Assembly (NCBI GenBank): GCA_003254925.1
Contig: QANZ01046538.1
Coordinates: 61,146-125,145 of the forward strand
Source: Chamaecrista fasciculata
Lineage: Eukaryota > Streptophyta > Magnoliopsida > Fabales > Fabaceae
Direction of reading: 5' to 3'
Length of the DNA: 64,000 nt
Below, in pieces: positions 10,103 to 23,889 of this stretch; positions within the stretch are counted from its first letter, which is position 1; every line of letters begins with the position of its first letter. Made by a program: the position numbers and the translations under genes. The notes under the pieces are model-generated. The model worked only from the letters and a program-made list of their open reading frames with translations. It did no database searches and was not told the origin of the DNA.

Positions 10103-13100
10103 ATGCGCAATCTGATCAAACCGGGATCGTCCGATTTGTTCGTCCCCGGGGGATTGTTCCTCGAGATTGATTCGATTCCTACGTCGTCCTTTGTCTCGTT
10201 GATATCGTCGAAGACTCACTCTGATGCGGGGAGGGTTTATTGTTTTTCTAGGGATCGCAGAAGAGTGGCGAGCTTCGAGATTTTCAGGCGGGAAGGGAGA
10301 ATCGTCGGCGGTGGATTTTCGTCGTTGAGCTTGTCGATTAGCGGAAGCGAAGGAGAATCGGGAGGGATTCTGGATTCACATGAGGAAAAAATCTCGGAGG
10401 AGGCTGATGAGTGTAAAGAGAAGGAAGAGAATGTTGAAGTGAGGGGATCGGGTGCTATGAATATGACTAAGCATCTTTGGGCTGGAGCTGTGGCTGCTAT
10501 GGTTTCAAGGTCTGGATTGCAATATTATATCTAAAACTTGGAATACTCGATCGATTTGTTAGGTTGAGTTTTGTCTGTGTCTTTGTTTGTCACCTGATTT
10601 TCTTTTCTTTTTTCCGCTTTGCTGCTTTTTTGTTTCGTTGATCCCTTTTTTTTTTTTTAATGAAACTTACTATACTCTTGCTTTTGTGGTCTTTACTCGA
10701 GAATTAGACACTGCTGAATGCTATCACTAGTTTTGTGTCCTTTCCTAGTGTTGGCAATGGTATATTTGTCTGCTTTCTTCAGTCGGATTCAATGGTAAAA
10801 GAGTTAGTTTCATTCTCGATGCAGTTTTGGATTGAGAAAAGTGTATCCATGATTTTGTGTCCGATCATTTTCACCAATATTGTTCAAGTTGCAATGACAG
10901 AAGTTCTAATAATTTGAATTTGAATTTGAATTCATTGGTAAACGTTTTATCTAGTGTATGCTTTGCTGTACCAGAACATTCGTTGCACCTCTTGAGAGAC
11001 TTAAGCTGGAATACATAGTTCGTGGTGAACAGAAGCACCTTTTTGAGCTCATTAAAGAAATTGCAACTTCCCAAGGATTGAAAGGTTTCTGGAAAGGGAA
11101 TTTTGTAAATATTCTTCGAACAGCACCCTTTAAAGCTATAAATTTTTATGCTTACGATACATATAGAAATCATTTGGTATGGTTGTCCGGAAAGGAGGAA
11201 AGCACAAATTTTGAGAGATTTGTTGCGGGTGCTGCTGCTGGGATTACAGCTACCTTGCTCTGCCTGCCCATGGACACAGTGAGTGGCAATTCAATAATCA
11301 ATATTGTTAATCTTTCTGTTTGATAACTTTCTTCCTATTTGTTATCGCATAGATAAATATCCTTATAATAAATATGATGCATGGCAAGCTTGTCTTGTCT
11401 AGTGAATGTAGCACTCGTATATAGGTTTGCTGCAATTATATGAATCCCACCAATGAGTATCAATTTACAAAATGCTACCATACCATTAGTTCTTGTTGCT
11501 CCTCTTAGTCTTACTATTATCTACCCATCTCTCTGAACTACATCTATGAATTTACTCAATCTTTTGTCTCACAGTTTATCTGTAACCAACCTGCAGTTAT
11601 TGAGAGTTTATAGTATGTGTTTCCTAGACTGTTAGAAATTGTAACCATGTGTTTGGCCATCACCGTTGCATTCTCACTCTGATATAATGTCCTTGTAGAT
11701 GCTCTCTAATTGTATTTTGGCAACTTATAATTCAGTATAGTTACTTTTAATTTAACTAGATGATTCAGAAAACAACAGTGGCCTTGAACTGTAATTGAAA
11801 CATGTTAGATAAAAGTGGCAACAGCTTAGGACCATGTTTGATTATCAGTCGAACAGTTCTTTGTGGTCTTTGTCTTTAGTGTCCCATTTGAATTATGAAA
11901 ATGTCATCAGTCATTTTATGTTTCCTACTATAAAATTTTGTCAATAAAGTGTACTTTTTAATCCTGTTATGTTTTTATTGAATTCTAAGAGAATCATTTC
12001 AGATCAGGACGGTAATGGTTGCACCTGGTGGTGAGGCCTTGGGTGGTGTAATTGGTGCCTTCCAGCACATGATAAAAACTGAAGGCTTTTTTTCTCTTTA
12101 CAAGGGTTTAGTACCCTCTATTGTCAGCATGGCACCTTCAGGTGCTGTCTTCTATGGTGTTTATGACATTTTAAAGTCAGCATACCTGCATTCGCCTGAA
12201 GGAAGAAAAAGAATCCAACGCATGAAAGAAGAAGCTCAAGAGCTGAATGCTTTGGAACAACTGGAATTGGGTCCCATTAGAACTTTAATATATGGTGCTA
12301 TTGCTGGTTGTGCTGCAGAAGCTGCTACGTATCCCTTCGAAGTTGTTAGGAGACAGCTTCAAATGCAAGTTCGGGCAACAAGGTTGAATGCACTGGCAAC
12401 TTGTGTCAAGATTGTTGAACATGGAGGAATCCCTGCTCTTTATGCAGGATTAGTTCCCAGTTTGTTACAGGTATGATCTGTGTTCTGAGTTTTATGCTTT
12501 CATTTCTGTCAAATTTCGGTAAACTGGTCAAGTGATAGCAGGATATGTTATGGCTCCTATTGCTTAAAATTTAAGCAGACATCTCAGCGAGCTCTTGATT
12601 TGATTGGCACACTAGTGAGTTAATGAGCACTGTTTGCATAGTTCCATCAACGCTTTTCTAAAGAGATGCCCCATGTTTTGATTCTGATTATTGTAAGCAA
12701 TAAGACCAGGCACCAACAGATTGTGGTTTACAAAAGAGTTTTATAACTCGAACATGGAGAGACATATTGTACTATTGTTTAGTATCTTAAGGCTCCTCAG
12801 GCGTTCTTGACACCCCATACTTGCAAACTTCTGCAGAAGTCTAAAGCTGACTCTCACTTTTCTAATAGTGATATTGATCAACTTTGCCTACATAGTGCTG
12901 GTTTGATTCTTAGCAGAGTAGTTGTCTTTGGATGAGGTTATGGAAAATTTACTTCAAGTCATTAGGCAAAATTAGGTGAACATGTAGGACCTCTATGTGA
13001 TTCTGAGAACATATTATTAGGGTATAAAATTAGAGAAAATTGCACTAGAGAGAGCTTGATGCCTTCTGTTTGTTTTTGATAAAGCTGTTCAGTTGGGCAG

Positions 13101-13855
13101 GTCATGACTAGTGAGCTACTGAGCTTAACCTATTTTGGGGCTTCTGGATTATTTCAACAGCGTTGGATTAGATTGATTGCATCGGTTTAAACTTATTTAG
13201 TATTTGGGCCTAGATAAGCTTAAATTAAAGGCTCACTTTTCCCCCTTTTAGAAGACAATACTATTTGACTTCTGTGTTATCTACCACTTAAATGGAAATT
13301 TTCAATAATCATTTTTAGTCCCCTCTTTGTTCTTGATTTCTACTCCAATTTCTGTTGCAATAACCGAAGAATTAAAACCTTTTCCAAAGACAATTATGAT
13401 CGAGACTAAATTTTAATTGATCATAGTTTCTTGTTCACTGATGATAACAGGGACAACAAAATTCTCAAACTTGTTCATGCCAACCATTGAATTCCATGAT
13501 CTAGCCAAAATATAATACACTGACAATTTGAAAATTGGGATATAATCCAAAATATTTCAAAGTTCATAGAACACAAATTGTTTATAACAAATAGGATGCT
13601 GTGAGTTTCTGAACTCCATCACGTGATTATTATCTTTATTGTATATGCATTTCTCTTTATTAACCCAACTTGTGCGAGGGTAATTTTGACCACAGACCAT
13701 TGATGTCTAGTACTAAGAGCACTGACTATTTCCATTTTTACAAGTTATAACTTAGTATCTTCAATGTGATGACTTTTCAGGTTTTACCCTCTGCTGCTAT
13801 TAGTTATCTTGTTTACGAGTTCATGAAGATTGCTCTCAAAGTAGAATCTAAATAG
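10103..13855 (+). CDS. Mitochondrial carrier protein, BT1/BTL-type adenine nucleotide transporter
   Basis: Exons are 10103-10509, 10975-11278, 12003-12470 and 13781-13855. All introns are GT-AG, and the joined CDS is 1254 bp (417 aa). The three mitochondrial-carrier repeats are visible with their signatures PLERLKLE (repeat 1), PMDTIRTVM (spanning the exon 2/3 junction) and PFEVVRRQL (repeat 3). The first ~120 residues form a poorly structured Ser/Glu-rich N-terminus before WAGAVAAMVSR. Family members move adenine nucleotides or related solutes across the mitochondrial inner or plastid envelope membrane; the domain order and tail most resemble the Arabidopsis BTL3-like carriers. The start is the first ATG in the frame; an upstream TTG-initiated extension is not credible. 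Substrate and exact compartment are inferred from family only. Confidence 0.9.
10510..10974 (+). other. Carrier intron 1
   Basis: The intron splits an Arg codon (AG|A) in AMVSRTF. It ends ccag. It carries a short direct repeat of 'tttgaa' units around 10912-10932. Confidence 0.85.
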
Positions 13856-13869
13856 ATTATAATTAATGG

Positions 13870-15600
13870 CAGCAACTCAAATACAAGAAAAGATGAGGTA
13901 GAACTGCTGATAGATGGATGAGACAATGGAGATGTCATATACAAACAAGTATTGTGTTTTCTGTTGGAACTTTCGATTTACTATAAATTGAAAAATGAGA
14001 AAGGGAACAGAAAAGAGGGTTGGGAAGCCTTTGATTTTCTGATAGAGTTTGAGCTTACCTAGTTTCTTTCGTTTCTATTTTGCAATTAAAGTTGTAGATT
14101 AATCTTAGTTTATACATCACTTGAGATTTCTGTTCCTAACGTCAGCATGTTTTTATCTATTCTTAGAGTCATCAATCTATTTTTAATGAATTGATGCATA
14201 GGCGTTTGAATTTTTACTCCAAACGTGAGATTTAATGGTATAAAGGTTCTTGAATAGTGCTTTTGTTTCACTGACTTATTACTCTGCTATTGATTTATCC
14301 GATAATTTAAACCGGTACAAAATGAGATTACATTCCTAATGCTTTTGTATAAAGAATAATTTCTCAACCATGAAAACTGTATTCGTAATTTCTATAATGC
14401 AAAAAGAATGGGCTTCAGATATCATTGTTAGGTACTCAAATAACTTATGTGAGCATCGCGACTCAAGTGATTGTATCCTCGTAAACTCTCCATCAAAAGG
14501 CTTTGTCATGAATTGAAAATTTTGCATCACAATTTGATTAACGTAAGTTAGCGGATCCTCCTTCAGACGCAATGAGATCTAAAACTCAAGAGACAAGGTA
14601 CAATGGCAGTAGTCTAGCCAGAACATTCGCTTTTTTCTAGGACAAAACTATTTGTTGACCATAAAAATGTCCTACCCTTTCCTGACTACTGACTAGCTTA
14701 TTTCCACCTTTAGTAGCAAATGCTTGTATAGAAAATATAACCACCAGATTTAGTCCATTGAAAACAAAGACATGAAAAAACGCTAAAATAGGAAAACAAA
14801 TGTCTGCCAAAAAAACTGTACTAACTATTCGATTCACACCTCGAAAGGTTATGTAAAGTCTACAAATGTCACCAACATGAAATTGATTCGAATGATTAAC
14901 AGTTCAATGTGTTTAAGAAAGGTTCTAAATCGGAGACATATCTCGTTAGAAAGCTATCTCATCATAGTTAAGTTGGATTAGTCTTAGTGAACTTTAGGAA
15001 CCGGATAGGAAACAAAAAATAGTAAGTCTGGAAACGCCTTACACTAGGCAGCTACGACTACTAAGAATCGCTATTATTCAACAAAATTGTCTAAAGCCTC
15101 CAAGGATCAGACAACCACTTAAAGAAAATGTTCTGTAAGTTCCAATCTCACACCCCTAGTTTCACAATAGTATTCGGACAGTCACCATCCAGCTCTTCCA
15201 AATCTGTAAATGCAGACGAAATCACTACCAGAAAAAATAAGCATGTTATGGCCAATTTCAATTGCCTTGTATTTCTAATGTCAGATTTAACATGCTCAAC
15301 CATGAATACACAATGGTGAACCACTGGAGTTTTAAAATCATATGTACTGCACTTTCTCTTATTGTGAAAGAGGGGGCCAAAAAGGACAGTGAGTGCGCTT
15401 CCATTGTTTGCTGTACATGTCAAACACCTTAGTATACATTTCCACAAACCGTGCCTTCTCAAGGATGTAACAGCTTCTCCAACGGTCAAACAACGGGGTG
15501 ATGGTAATTTTTTTCCTTAAAAAAATTATGATAAACATAGAAAACATATGAAAAAACAAGTCCAAGTGATTCAAGTACCTAAAGGGGTCATCAAGCTCCT
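13870..15600. other. Region between converging carrier and UBP genes
   Basis: This stretch presumably holds the two 3' UTRs, since the genes are convergent. Minus-strand open frames of 78 codons (14336-14572) and 113 codons (15148-15489) lie here without recognisable domains or splice context. I treat them as chance frames in UTR or intergenic DNA. Confidence 0.45.
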
Positions 15601-15604
15601 CTTC

Positions 15605-16869
15605 CTAGTTCCTATTACCCGAGCCAAGGCTCTCATAGAACAAAATGTACCCATGGTCTGTATTACTGGAATATTCCTGAGCTGACCCAAAGAATGTCTG
15701 CACAGCAGACTCATCAATCATTTCAACATTTTCGTCGTCAAAAAATAACCAGTGGTTATGGCTTTTTACAAGGCTGACATAATGTCCGTGGTTGGGTCCA
15801 CTCCCAACATGGACAACTACTGCAAATAGGGAATACTCAATATCTGCATCTTCAACAGTGTTACTCAACTTCAGCTCAAGAGGGAAGACGACCCTGTAAG
15901 ACAGCTTCTTGTATCGGCCCAGCTGTTCAATGTATTTAAACCGCTTAAGATGGATGACCAAGATGTGAGGTGGTTTCTTTATCTTCATCCTCTTCTGAGC
16001 TTCTTGCAAACTAAATATCACAATAAATCCCTTCTTGGTCATCACTCATCAGATTTGAATGGAAATGAAAAAAGGAACAGATAAAAGTACATATATCCTT
16101 TTACACATCATATACCCAAAAGACAAACAAATTCCTTTCAGATGACAGATAGAAAAAACTATACATATATATATATATCAAATTCGCCATCAGCATTTGA
16201 TATTGCAGTGATTCAACATCCGTGCTTCATCATGACAGAAATTTCTTTTCACTCTTCTAAATAAGAACCAAAATTGTGCAATCCTAGAATATAATCCAAA
16301 ATGGTTGAAGTGGCCCTTTACCTCTATCAGAGTCCTTAAGGAGCCACGTAATAGTTGATGCCATAAAAGTAGTATAAAACATAAAGGTAAATTATGAAAC
16401 AAAACTTGGGCTCAGAAGTGAAAGCAATATACCTGCAGCACTTGTCACAAAAAAATTTGTCTTCAGCATTCAGCGTCTCAGTGGAACTGAAGTTTTTCAA
16501 ACAGCTTGTGATTGAACTGTTCTGCTCAATATCAAGGCTCAAGTCAAAAAATGTTTCATCCCTAGCTGTCACTGTTTCACACCGCAAGCACCTTGTCTCA
16601 TTGGTGAGTATTCCCTGATCAGATCGGTTTATTATTATGAGATTCCTCAGAAATAGAAGGAAATCTTATTTTTGTGGCCATCAAAGAGTAGGAGGTAAGG
16701 TAACACATTCCTCTCCCCCACTACAAAAAGTAGAAGACATAAACAATGGGAAATAAATTTTCATTGTTGTATTAAGAAAATCCATTTTTCTCCTAAGAGA
16801 TGCAGAATAGCACAATGGATGTCGTGCTTATTTCCAAAATACTTCTTGTCAAAGTTTAGATGGATTATC

Positions 16870-16902
<33 letters not shown>

Positions 16903-19900
16903 TGAACTGGTACATAGTACGATGTTCCCACTTCCCACTTAGAAACAGAACACTAATAAGCTTGATCAAATGTGTGAACCAACATTTAAGCTCCCTCCAA
17001 ATTTTACCACAAGAAACATGTTAAGATTAAAACATTAGGTTGGCAGAGCAAGGCAACCTGAAAATTTTTGTGCACCCACGTAACTAGAGGCTCTTTATGA
17101 CCACCATTAGCTAAACCATTCTTAGGTCCATTGACAGTCTCAGATGATGGTGAGGTCCCTTGATTATTCTTTGCAGCCTGGGCCTCTTTCTCCAAAATGT
17201 CCACAAGTTCATTTAACAAGAAGTTCAAGAATTCATGGGCATCCTACCAAAACAGGACAAAGAGAAGATCCACAATGACATAACAAAAGAGACGTCATAT
17301 AACCAATATTTGAGTTCAACAGGAAGAATAAGCAAATCAAAAAATCAGTTAGTAGGAAAGAGACGTCCAGTATAAAAGAATAAAAAGCATAACCCACATC
17401 ACCATTTGGATCCCAGAGATATACTAGTTAAAGCATGTGCAAATATCTATAGACATCAGTCCTACATGCCAAAGTGACAAGGCATTGTTGGAAAAAACTC
17501 ATTCTAGGGGGAAATAATATATTTCAAACAGGCGTAGATAAAAGCCAATGAAAAAGGGAATTAACAAGCACATGCGCAGTTCAGGTAGATAAACTTCACC
17601 ATTATGATGAAGATGCCAAAATGTGTACATGCATAATAGTTGCAAATCATTTCATCTGATTTATATCTTATGGAGCATTCAGCATACTAACTAAAGAAAA
17701 CTGTTCTGTTATCTAAGGATAATTGATAAGGGAACAAAATGCAAACCTTTAAATTTAGTTCAACCAACACAAAGAAACAGCATTTCACCAGGCATTTTAA
17801 TACTATACAATCTCTATATAGCCTCCATTACATTGGCCGAAAAAAAAAATTATAGACTCCATTACAAATTTGACCTAAGGATTGGAAATTACTTATATGC
17901 TCTGAAGTCTTAAAGGTTTTTACTGTTCCTTTCCACTTGCAACCTTCTTGTCTAAAGGAAAAAAAGAGTGACACGACAGAAATAACTACATTCCAAATTT
18001 ATAATTAATGAGTGGCAAGAGGCAACTTAAAACTGATACATATACCTTAAAATCAGTGGCAAGAGGCTACTTAAAGTTGATAGATACATCTATGCATAAG
18101 ATTCTTCCATAAAACTGGATCTACTCAATCACAAACACAGTAAGGTCATATACAAACTAGGTTTCTATGTTAGTACTTATTCCTCTCTCATGAAATTGCA
18201 AAGTTCTGGAATCACCGCTTTCTCTAAATGAATTTCACTCTTTAGTTTAAACACATACCTGGTGCATATAGCTACGGAAGAGTTCATTCTGTTTCTTCAA
18301 CCTCTGCACAAATCGCTTGGGAGCAATTACTCCAGTTTTTTTCTTCTGGGATGTTATCTACACCAAGAGAAATAACATATGCTATAAAAAACTAAGAAAT
18401 AATGCATGTAAACATTTGATAAGCACAAAATTATTCATTCCAAACACAGCAACACGTAGATGTTAATCCGAGCCTCCAAGAACATATCAATAAAAAAGTT
18501 GAAAGTATGACCAGCAACCAGAATATCTGGATGACAATAAAAGAAAAACTGGTAATATCTTCCAAATCAAAGAGTCTAAAATAGCACAAGTGCATAAAAA
18601 AGATCTCAATTAAGCCAAAAGATCCAGCACAACCTAGATAAACCCTAGGCATATCATAGCAGATAAGTGATTTCAAACCATAAGGTCTATATATCCAGGT
18701 ATTTAAAATGGAATTGAAAATCATCACTAAAAAGTTTCAAAGACAAGATATGCTTCTTTCTTATGATCACCATGACAGCAAAACCTAGGAAAGTTAGGGA
18801 ACCAAGAGCTTCTTTAGCTGTAGGCAAGACAATGCACGCATCATGATTACAATTATTGGGGACAATGGTATATATAAAGAGACATCCATGCAAGTGACTG
18901 CGGGAAGTTTTCAAATTATAATCATTACCTGTGAAAATAGGTCTGCTAAGCAGGTTAAGAGATTTTCTTCCGCATCCGCTATGGTTTTGTTATTTCCATA
19001 ATACTCTAGCAACTGTTCACGAAATGGAACACAAAAATATAGTGCCTGCAGAAATGGAAAAGAAAGTAACTTGGTGGTGAACAACCAGAATAAAGAGCTA
19101 TGAAACATAAAAAGTTACACAGATGACCCATCTTCATATACTATGAAAAAACATGTCTAGTAAATTAATAAATATATACTCTTGGGCATGATAATTGCCT
19201 TTCGCATATATAAATATTATTAGATTGAAATAGGCATTCGATGGATGCAGGCAACATTTATTCTTATCGAGGGATTATAACTCCGGTGTGTTGACAGATG
19301 CATCTTCAAAGACAAGTATTGAATGTCAACAAAGAAAACATTAAAGAAAAAATTAATTATTATCAGAGGAAAATTTCAAGAAAACTAATAACAAGACTGA
19401 GACTACATTAAATATCTAAAAATTAACATGTTAACATGACAAGTTTTGGAATTTATATATCACATTTAGGTAAAGTTGAAAGTTAAAATCTTAGACCAGT
19501 TGAATGACCAATTTTTGTAAATAGACTGCTTGGCAACATCAATATTCTTTTCTCTTCTCTGAAAATTGGGCCTAAAAGTCATTTATGCTGATTTGGAGCT
19601 AAATTAAGTTGAAGCAAACACAAATAAAAGAGTTATGTTACGTATGACACAGTAAGCATAAGGAGATAGGTAAGAACAACAACAATTCTTTTTTCTGAAA
19701 TGTCAACTTGCGCACTCAAATCTACCAAAGAGTAGAGGTATAAGAAGGGGAGTAATTATCAGTGCATGACAAGAATTGAACATATCAATTTACTTCCATT
19801 TCTTTTGTTTCAAAAAGAAACAGAATCCATACAAACAAGTGAAATTTCTAATTTCAATGTTCAATCCTCATACTTTTTCCTGAAGCATGCCTTGGCAATT

Positions 19901-20244
19901 TAGTAGAACAGGTCAAAAGAAAGCATAATTTAGAACACGGTGACTTCCCTTGCCGTAATTTGCCACTGCAACAGTTCCTCAGAGTAGTTCACAGTTCATA
20001 GAGGATTGATTAATCAAAAAACTACCGATATCTTGCAGCAGATATTCAATGCTCGGAAAATCATCAATTGAATACGAAACACAAATCGAATAGAAAACAA
20101 ACACATAAAATATCGATCGACGATGACCTGCAAAACGCTGTTGCAGTAACAAGTGTTACCAAAGTTCTCTAAGCCAAAGTAACGCTCGCCTTCAGGAAAT
20201 TGGTCGCCGAGAGCTTTCTCAAGCTTGGAGCCCGCAGCACCCAT
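15605..20244 (-). CDS. UBP3/UBP4-like: Ubiquitin-specific protease, UBP3/UBP4 type
   Basis: Exons on the minus strand are 20244-20128, 19045-18929, 18357-18259, 17243-17058, 16614-16433 and 16010-15605; all introns are GT-AG. The CDS is 1107 bp (368 aa), close to the Arabidopsis UBP3/UBP4 length. It is a USP-family cysteine protease that removes ubiquitin. The Cys box [13 protein letters not shown] (catalytic Cys about residue 32) is at the N-terminus, and the His box [19 protein letters not shown] is near the C-terminus. Two CxxC pairs (CLRC and CDKC) look like the zinc-ribbon fingers of the domain. A Ser/Asn-rich insert lies after the [14 protein letters not shown] helix. In Arabidopsis the pair is nuclear and needed for pollen development; that role here is inference. 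The start [14 protein letters not shown] matches the conserved N-terminus. Confidence 0.95.
16870..16898. repeat. (AT)n microsatellite in UBP intron 4
   Basis: This is a TA dinucleotide run between exons 4 and 5 of the UBP gene. Confidence 0.9.
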
Positions 20245-20460
20245 CAGCTTATCTCCGATCACCGAAACACAGATCTTTATGCGGTTCAACTCCGCGATTC
20301 ACACTCCATCAAAGGCTCAATGACCGTTTCTTCAAGCCCTGGTTACTTCGAATCGCAAGAATTTCTTGCGAATAAACTTGGTGGATTCTTGTGTTGTGCT
20401 AGCAGAGAGGCATCAAGATTCAAGGGTTTTCGTTCTAGACGAAGATGAGAAAGAAGGGAG
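20245..20460 (-). promoter_or_regulatory. Putative 5' UTR/promoter of the UBP gene
   Basis: This stretch upstream of the UBP ATG (read on the minus strand) is less AT-rich than the flank beyond 20460, as expected for a transcribed leader. A plus-strand open frame here (20200-20448) is the shadow of exon 1 and the leader. No clear TATA box is seen. Confidence 0.35.
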
Positions 20461-23200
20461 TCGAAAAAAAATGAAGAAAATTGAGGAAATGAAGAAACGG
20501 TTTTATTGAAATCCTAAAAATAAGTGAAAACAAATAAGCAATGTGGATACACGCCACTATTACGCTGATATATAGATGATCTACTCACTACACATCACGC
20601 GTGCCAATCTGTAAAACTAGAAGTCTAAAAGCGTTCTAATTCTGTTGGATTTGTGGATAAATTAAATAATATATATTGAATATTATTTTTTTCTTGACCT
20701 AGTATTATATATATATATATTTATATATATATATATATTTGGAAGAAAAATGAAAAAAAAAATTAATTATTTGATATTTTGATTCTTGTAGTATATCTAA
20801 AATTTTAATTGAGTCTTTATAATTTTATTTTAAAAAATAAGTTTTTATACTTTGTAAATATTTAAGTTTTAATTTTTAATATTTAAATTTGTCATATGAA
20901 TAAATTTTTTGGTGATATACGAATATTTATTTTCTTTTGGTGGGAATATGAATTTTTATTTTTAGTATAAACAAAGGGTATCCATCGTCAGGAATAATGA
21001 CTAATTCCTTCGCCACGAATCTTCCACTTAAGAGTAAACAATTGGCCACAGAGTGCTTTCTATACCTAACAGTAAGATTCGAACCATCACCACTTGATTA
21101 AGGGACTAAGTGAAGAACCAACAAAAAAGATAATATTATATTGGTTTAAATAACTACAATTTTGTGAATTTTGGTTCTTAAATTTAAAAATTAATAAATG
21201 AGGGTCGCAAACTTTTAATTTTGTCAATTATTTTGAATTTTTTTATTCAAAAAGTTAAAATTTTTATGATTTATTATTATTAATTATGAATAATTAATTT
21301 TAAATTTTAATCAATGTAAAACAGAAACTTGACATTTCTCTGGTGTCATCCTTGACATTTCAAAAGAAACATTTTTTGTGACTATAATAATCATAAAATT
21401 ATAAAAATTTTGAATTTTTAATAAATTTACTAACAAAATAAGTTATTTGTACAAAATTAAAATTTTAAATTTTTTTCCTAATTTTTCAAAGTTCAAAAAT
21501 AATTTTCACCCAATAATCGAAGGTCAATAGAATATTTTTTCGCATTTTAACATTTTAGGTTTTATAAGATTCGTTGTTGATCATGCTAGTCCTAATATTA
21601 ATATATAATGAATAAAGTTATATTCATTTCTTCCACTTTCACATAAAACTTTTTTTAAAAAATAGTATTATCACATAATTAAGTATGAAAGATTTAAATT
21701 TAAAAATTTATAAAATATAAAAATTGATTTATAAGAAATAAAGTCATAAGGATTAAATAAAATTTTAAGTAAAATATAAGAATCTAATGATTAATTTTAT
21801 ATAAAAGAGTAGTGCCAAAAACCTCTTTGAAATAAATTTTCTCCAACAAAATCAAACTAAAAGATTTTTCTTCGAAAAGAAAAAAGAGAGACACAGAATA
21901 ATGCTGGATTATGACCCTCTCCCCCTCTTTTGTAATGATTTGAAAATTTGAGAATAGACTTTAGCAAAGAAGCTTCCTTGGAGATCATTTTCATGGGAGT
22001 CACCGTCTCCTTTCGTAAGCAATGGCATCTAATATTATTTATGAATTATGAGGTATTAATATTTTTTTCCTTCGTTTTCAAGCTCAGCATAAATAATATT
22101 TATCAAGATGAATTAATATTCAATTTGGATTTACTAGAATTATAGATTCATCATAATCTGTGAGTTAACGAATTTGTATTCCTTATTATTTTGAGAAATC
22201 AAGCTTAGTTTGCATAAAATTCTAATTAAATCACTATTTTTTTTGTAATTGAATTTCATATTTATATTTTATTTACAATTTAGTATTGAGAGAAGCTTTA
22301 TTATAATTTTCGATATATAAGTAACTTTTAATATATTTTTTAAAACTTATTACAGTCAATTTAAATTTTTAAAGATTAATAGTACCCTTATATCTTAACA
22401 TTATTTATAATTTAATGCTAAATAAGATCATATTAATTTGAAGAATAAAAAATTTGAATACTCGTGGTCTCAAAACTAAAAGAGAATGGATATAAAAATT
22501 GCTTTACAATAATTTAAAAATTAACATTAAAAAGGTTTAAATACTTATGATTTCTAAATAAACACTGCACATAGTCTTAAAAGCTTGGAATAAGTAAAAT
22601 ATTACTAATTAACAGAAATCTTTATGAGTGTGTATTAATTATAGAGATTAGTTAAAGTCTGTTGAGTCTGTTATATGTTAGTTGTATCTTCAATAGCTGA
22701 ACTTCTTGTGTAGAAATAATCCCTTGCTTGTAGTTCATAATGAATCAATTCAATATCACTTCTATATTCCTTTGACTCGATCGATCATGGAAAATTTTTG
22801 AGCGCTCAAAATGTGTGAAGCAGCTAAAACTAACACCAAATTTTTCCACAAAATTGTAAAAAAGAAAAAAAAAAAAAAGAGATACCCATAAAGTTTACAT
22901 CAATAAAATATGTGAAGGAAACCGTTCTGAGTGTGTTACGAGTCTCGGCCTGAAATTGATCTCTGATTTTATTTTTTGGTCTAGACTTCCGAAGAGTGAG
23001 AGTGTAGAGTTAATCTTGTTTAGTGATGCCATGAACTCTGTTTTGATTAGATTTCTAGTTTATTTTGTTGCTTTCTGATGTGACTTTTAGACTTCTTTGT
23101 GTTACCAAAAAAAAATACGTGAATGATAATTGAGCGAAGGATTATTAAGCAATAGAGGAATTAGTTATCAATCGTTTTTTAAATCTCTGCATTCTACAAG
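20461..23200. other. AT-rich intergenic with repeat debris
   Basis: There is no recognisable gene. It contains TA-rich simple sequence (about 20700-20741) and a possible tRNA-derived retroposon read on the minus strand at about 20970-21125, with a box-B-like ggttcgaatct at 21065-21075. Bases 22960-23115 end in 'gtgttacc' plus A9, a retroposon-like tail. None of these is bounded by a clear target duplication. Confidence 0.4.
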
Positions 23201-23212
23201 ACAATTAATTTG

Positions 23213-23440
23213 ACAGAGAATGCAGAGATCTTACAAGATAACTTCACCAAATCCCTTATGGTTTTTAATCCAAACGCTCCTTCCCAACTTAAGCACATTC
23301 TACAGTGGTTGCATAGGGAATTAGGATTGAAAACAGATTGGGCAAGTAAGTATTTTGGAGTCTTTGTTGAAGATCGCAAAAGTTTAAACATAATTGTCAA
23401 TGAACTTCATGAGAATTTGGAGTCTTTGCTGGAAAGCTAA
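23213..23440 (+). pseudogene. Unrecognised coding-like fragment
   Basis: This frame stays open for about 76 codons in AT-rich surroundings, with balanced amino-acid use (for example NPNAPSQLKHILQWLHREL and TDWASKYFGVFVEDRKS). It has no ATG at its start and no plausible splice context, and I do not recognise the family. It may be a captured exon, a relic of a retroposed gene or chance. Stops appear in all frames directly after it. Confidence 0.25.
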
Positions 23441-23889
23441 ATTACTTTCTCATGCAAGAATTCGAGAAACTTTAATCAAAGCAGTCCTCTAGCCTCTAGA
23501 CAGAGCCCATCTATAAGATGTTTGTCTTCGAGTTCAAAAAACAACATCTCAACCGGATCAATGGTTTGGCAATAAACTTCTTTTTAGGACAAAAAGGTGA
23601 TTGAGGATGCGCTTTTAGTAAAGTAACCCAAACTTTGACATCCTACAAGTGAAGGAGGGTTATTATTTAAGGATGCAAAGAAAGTTAACAAGGCATTATA
23701 GGCTAAACAATATTGGAAAGTCATTGGCGAACAAGATAATATTATGAGCCAAAAAAACTTCCCAAGATGCATAATGTTGGAGAGGAATTAGAAATAACTC
23801 AAATTTAATTGAAAATCACCTGAGATAGCAGTTTTTGTGGATTGGTATATATTAGTTGGAGTCGTATTACAAAGATATTGTTTTTAAGT

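Noticed and set aside
14336..14572. Minus-strand 78-codon ORF between carrier and UBP genes
   Set aside because: It lacks an ATG-supported start and recognisable motifs; chance in convergent UTR sequence is sufficient.
15148..15489. Minus-strand 113-codon ORF downstream of the UBP gene
   Set aside because: No domain, no splice context and not contiguous with the UBP frame; more likely 3' UTR or spacer.
21065..21075. tRNA gene suggested by a box-B-like motif (also at 44954 and 24700)
   Set aside because: No cloverleaf can be formed around these; they fit SINE-like or other repeat sequences.
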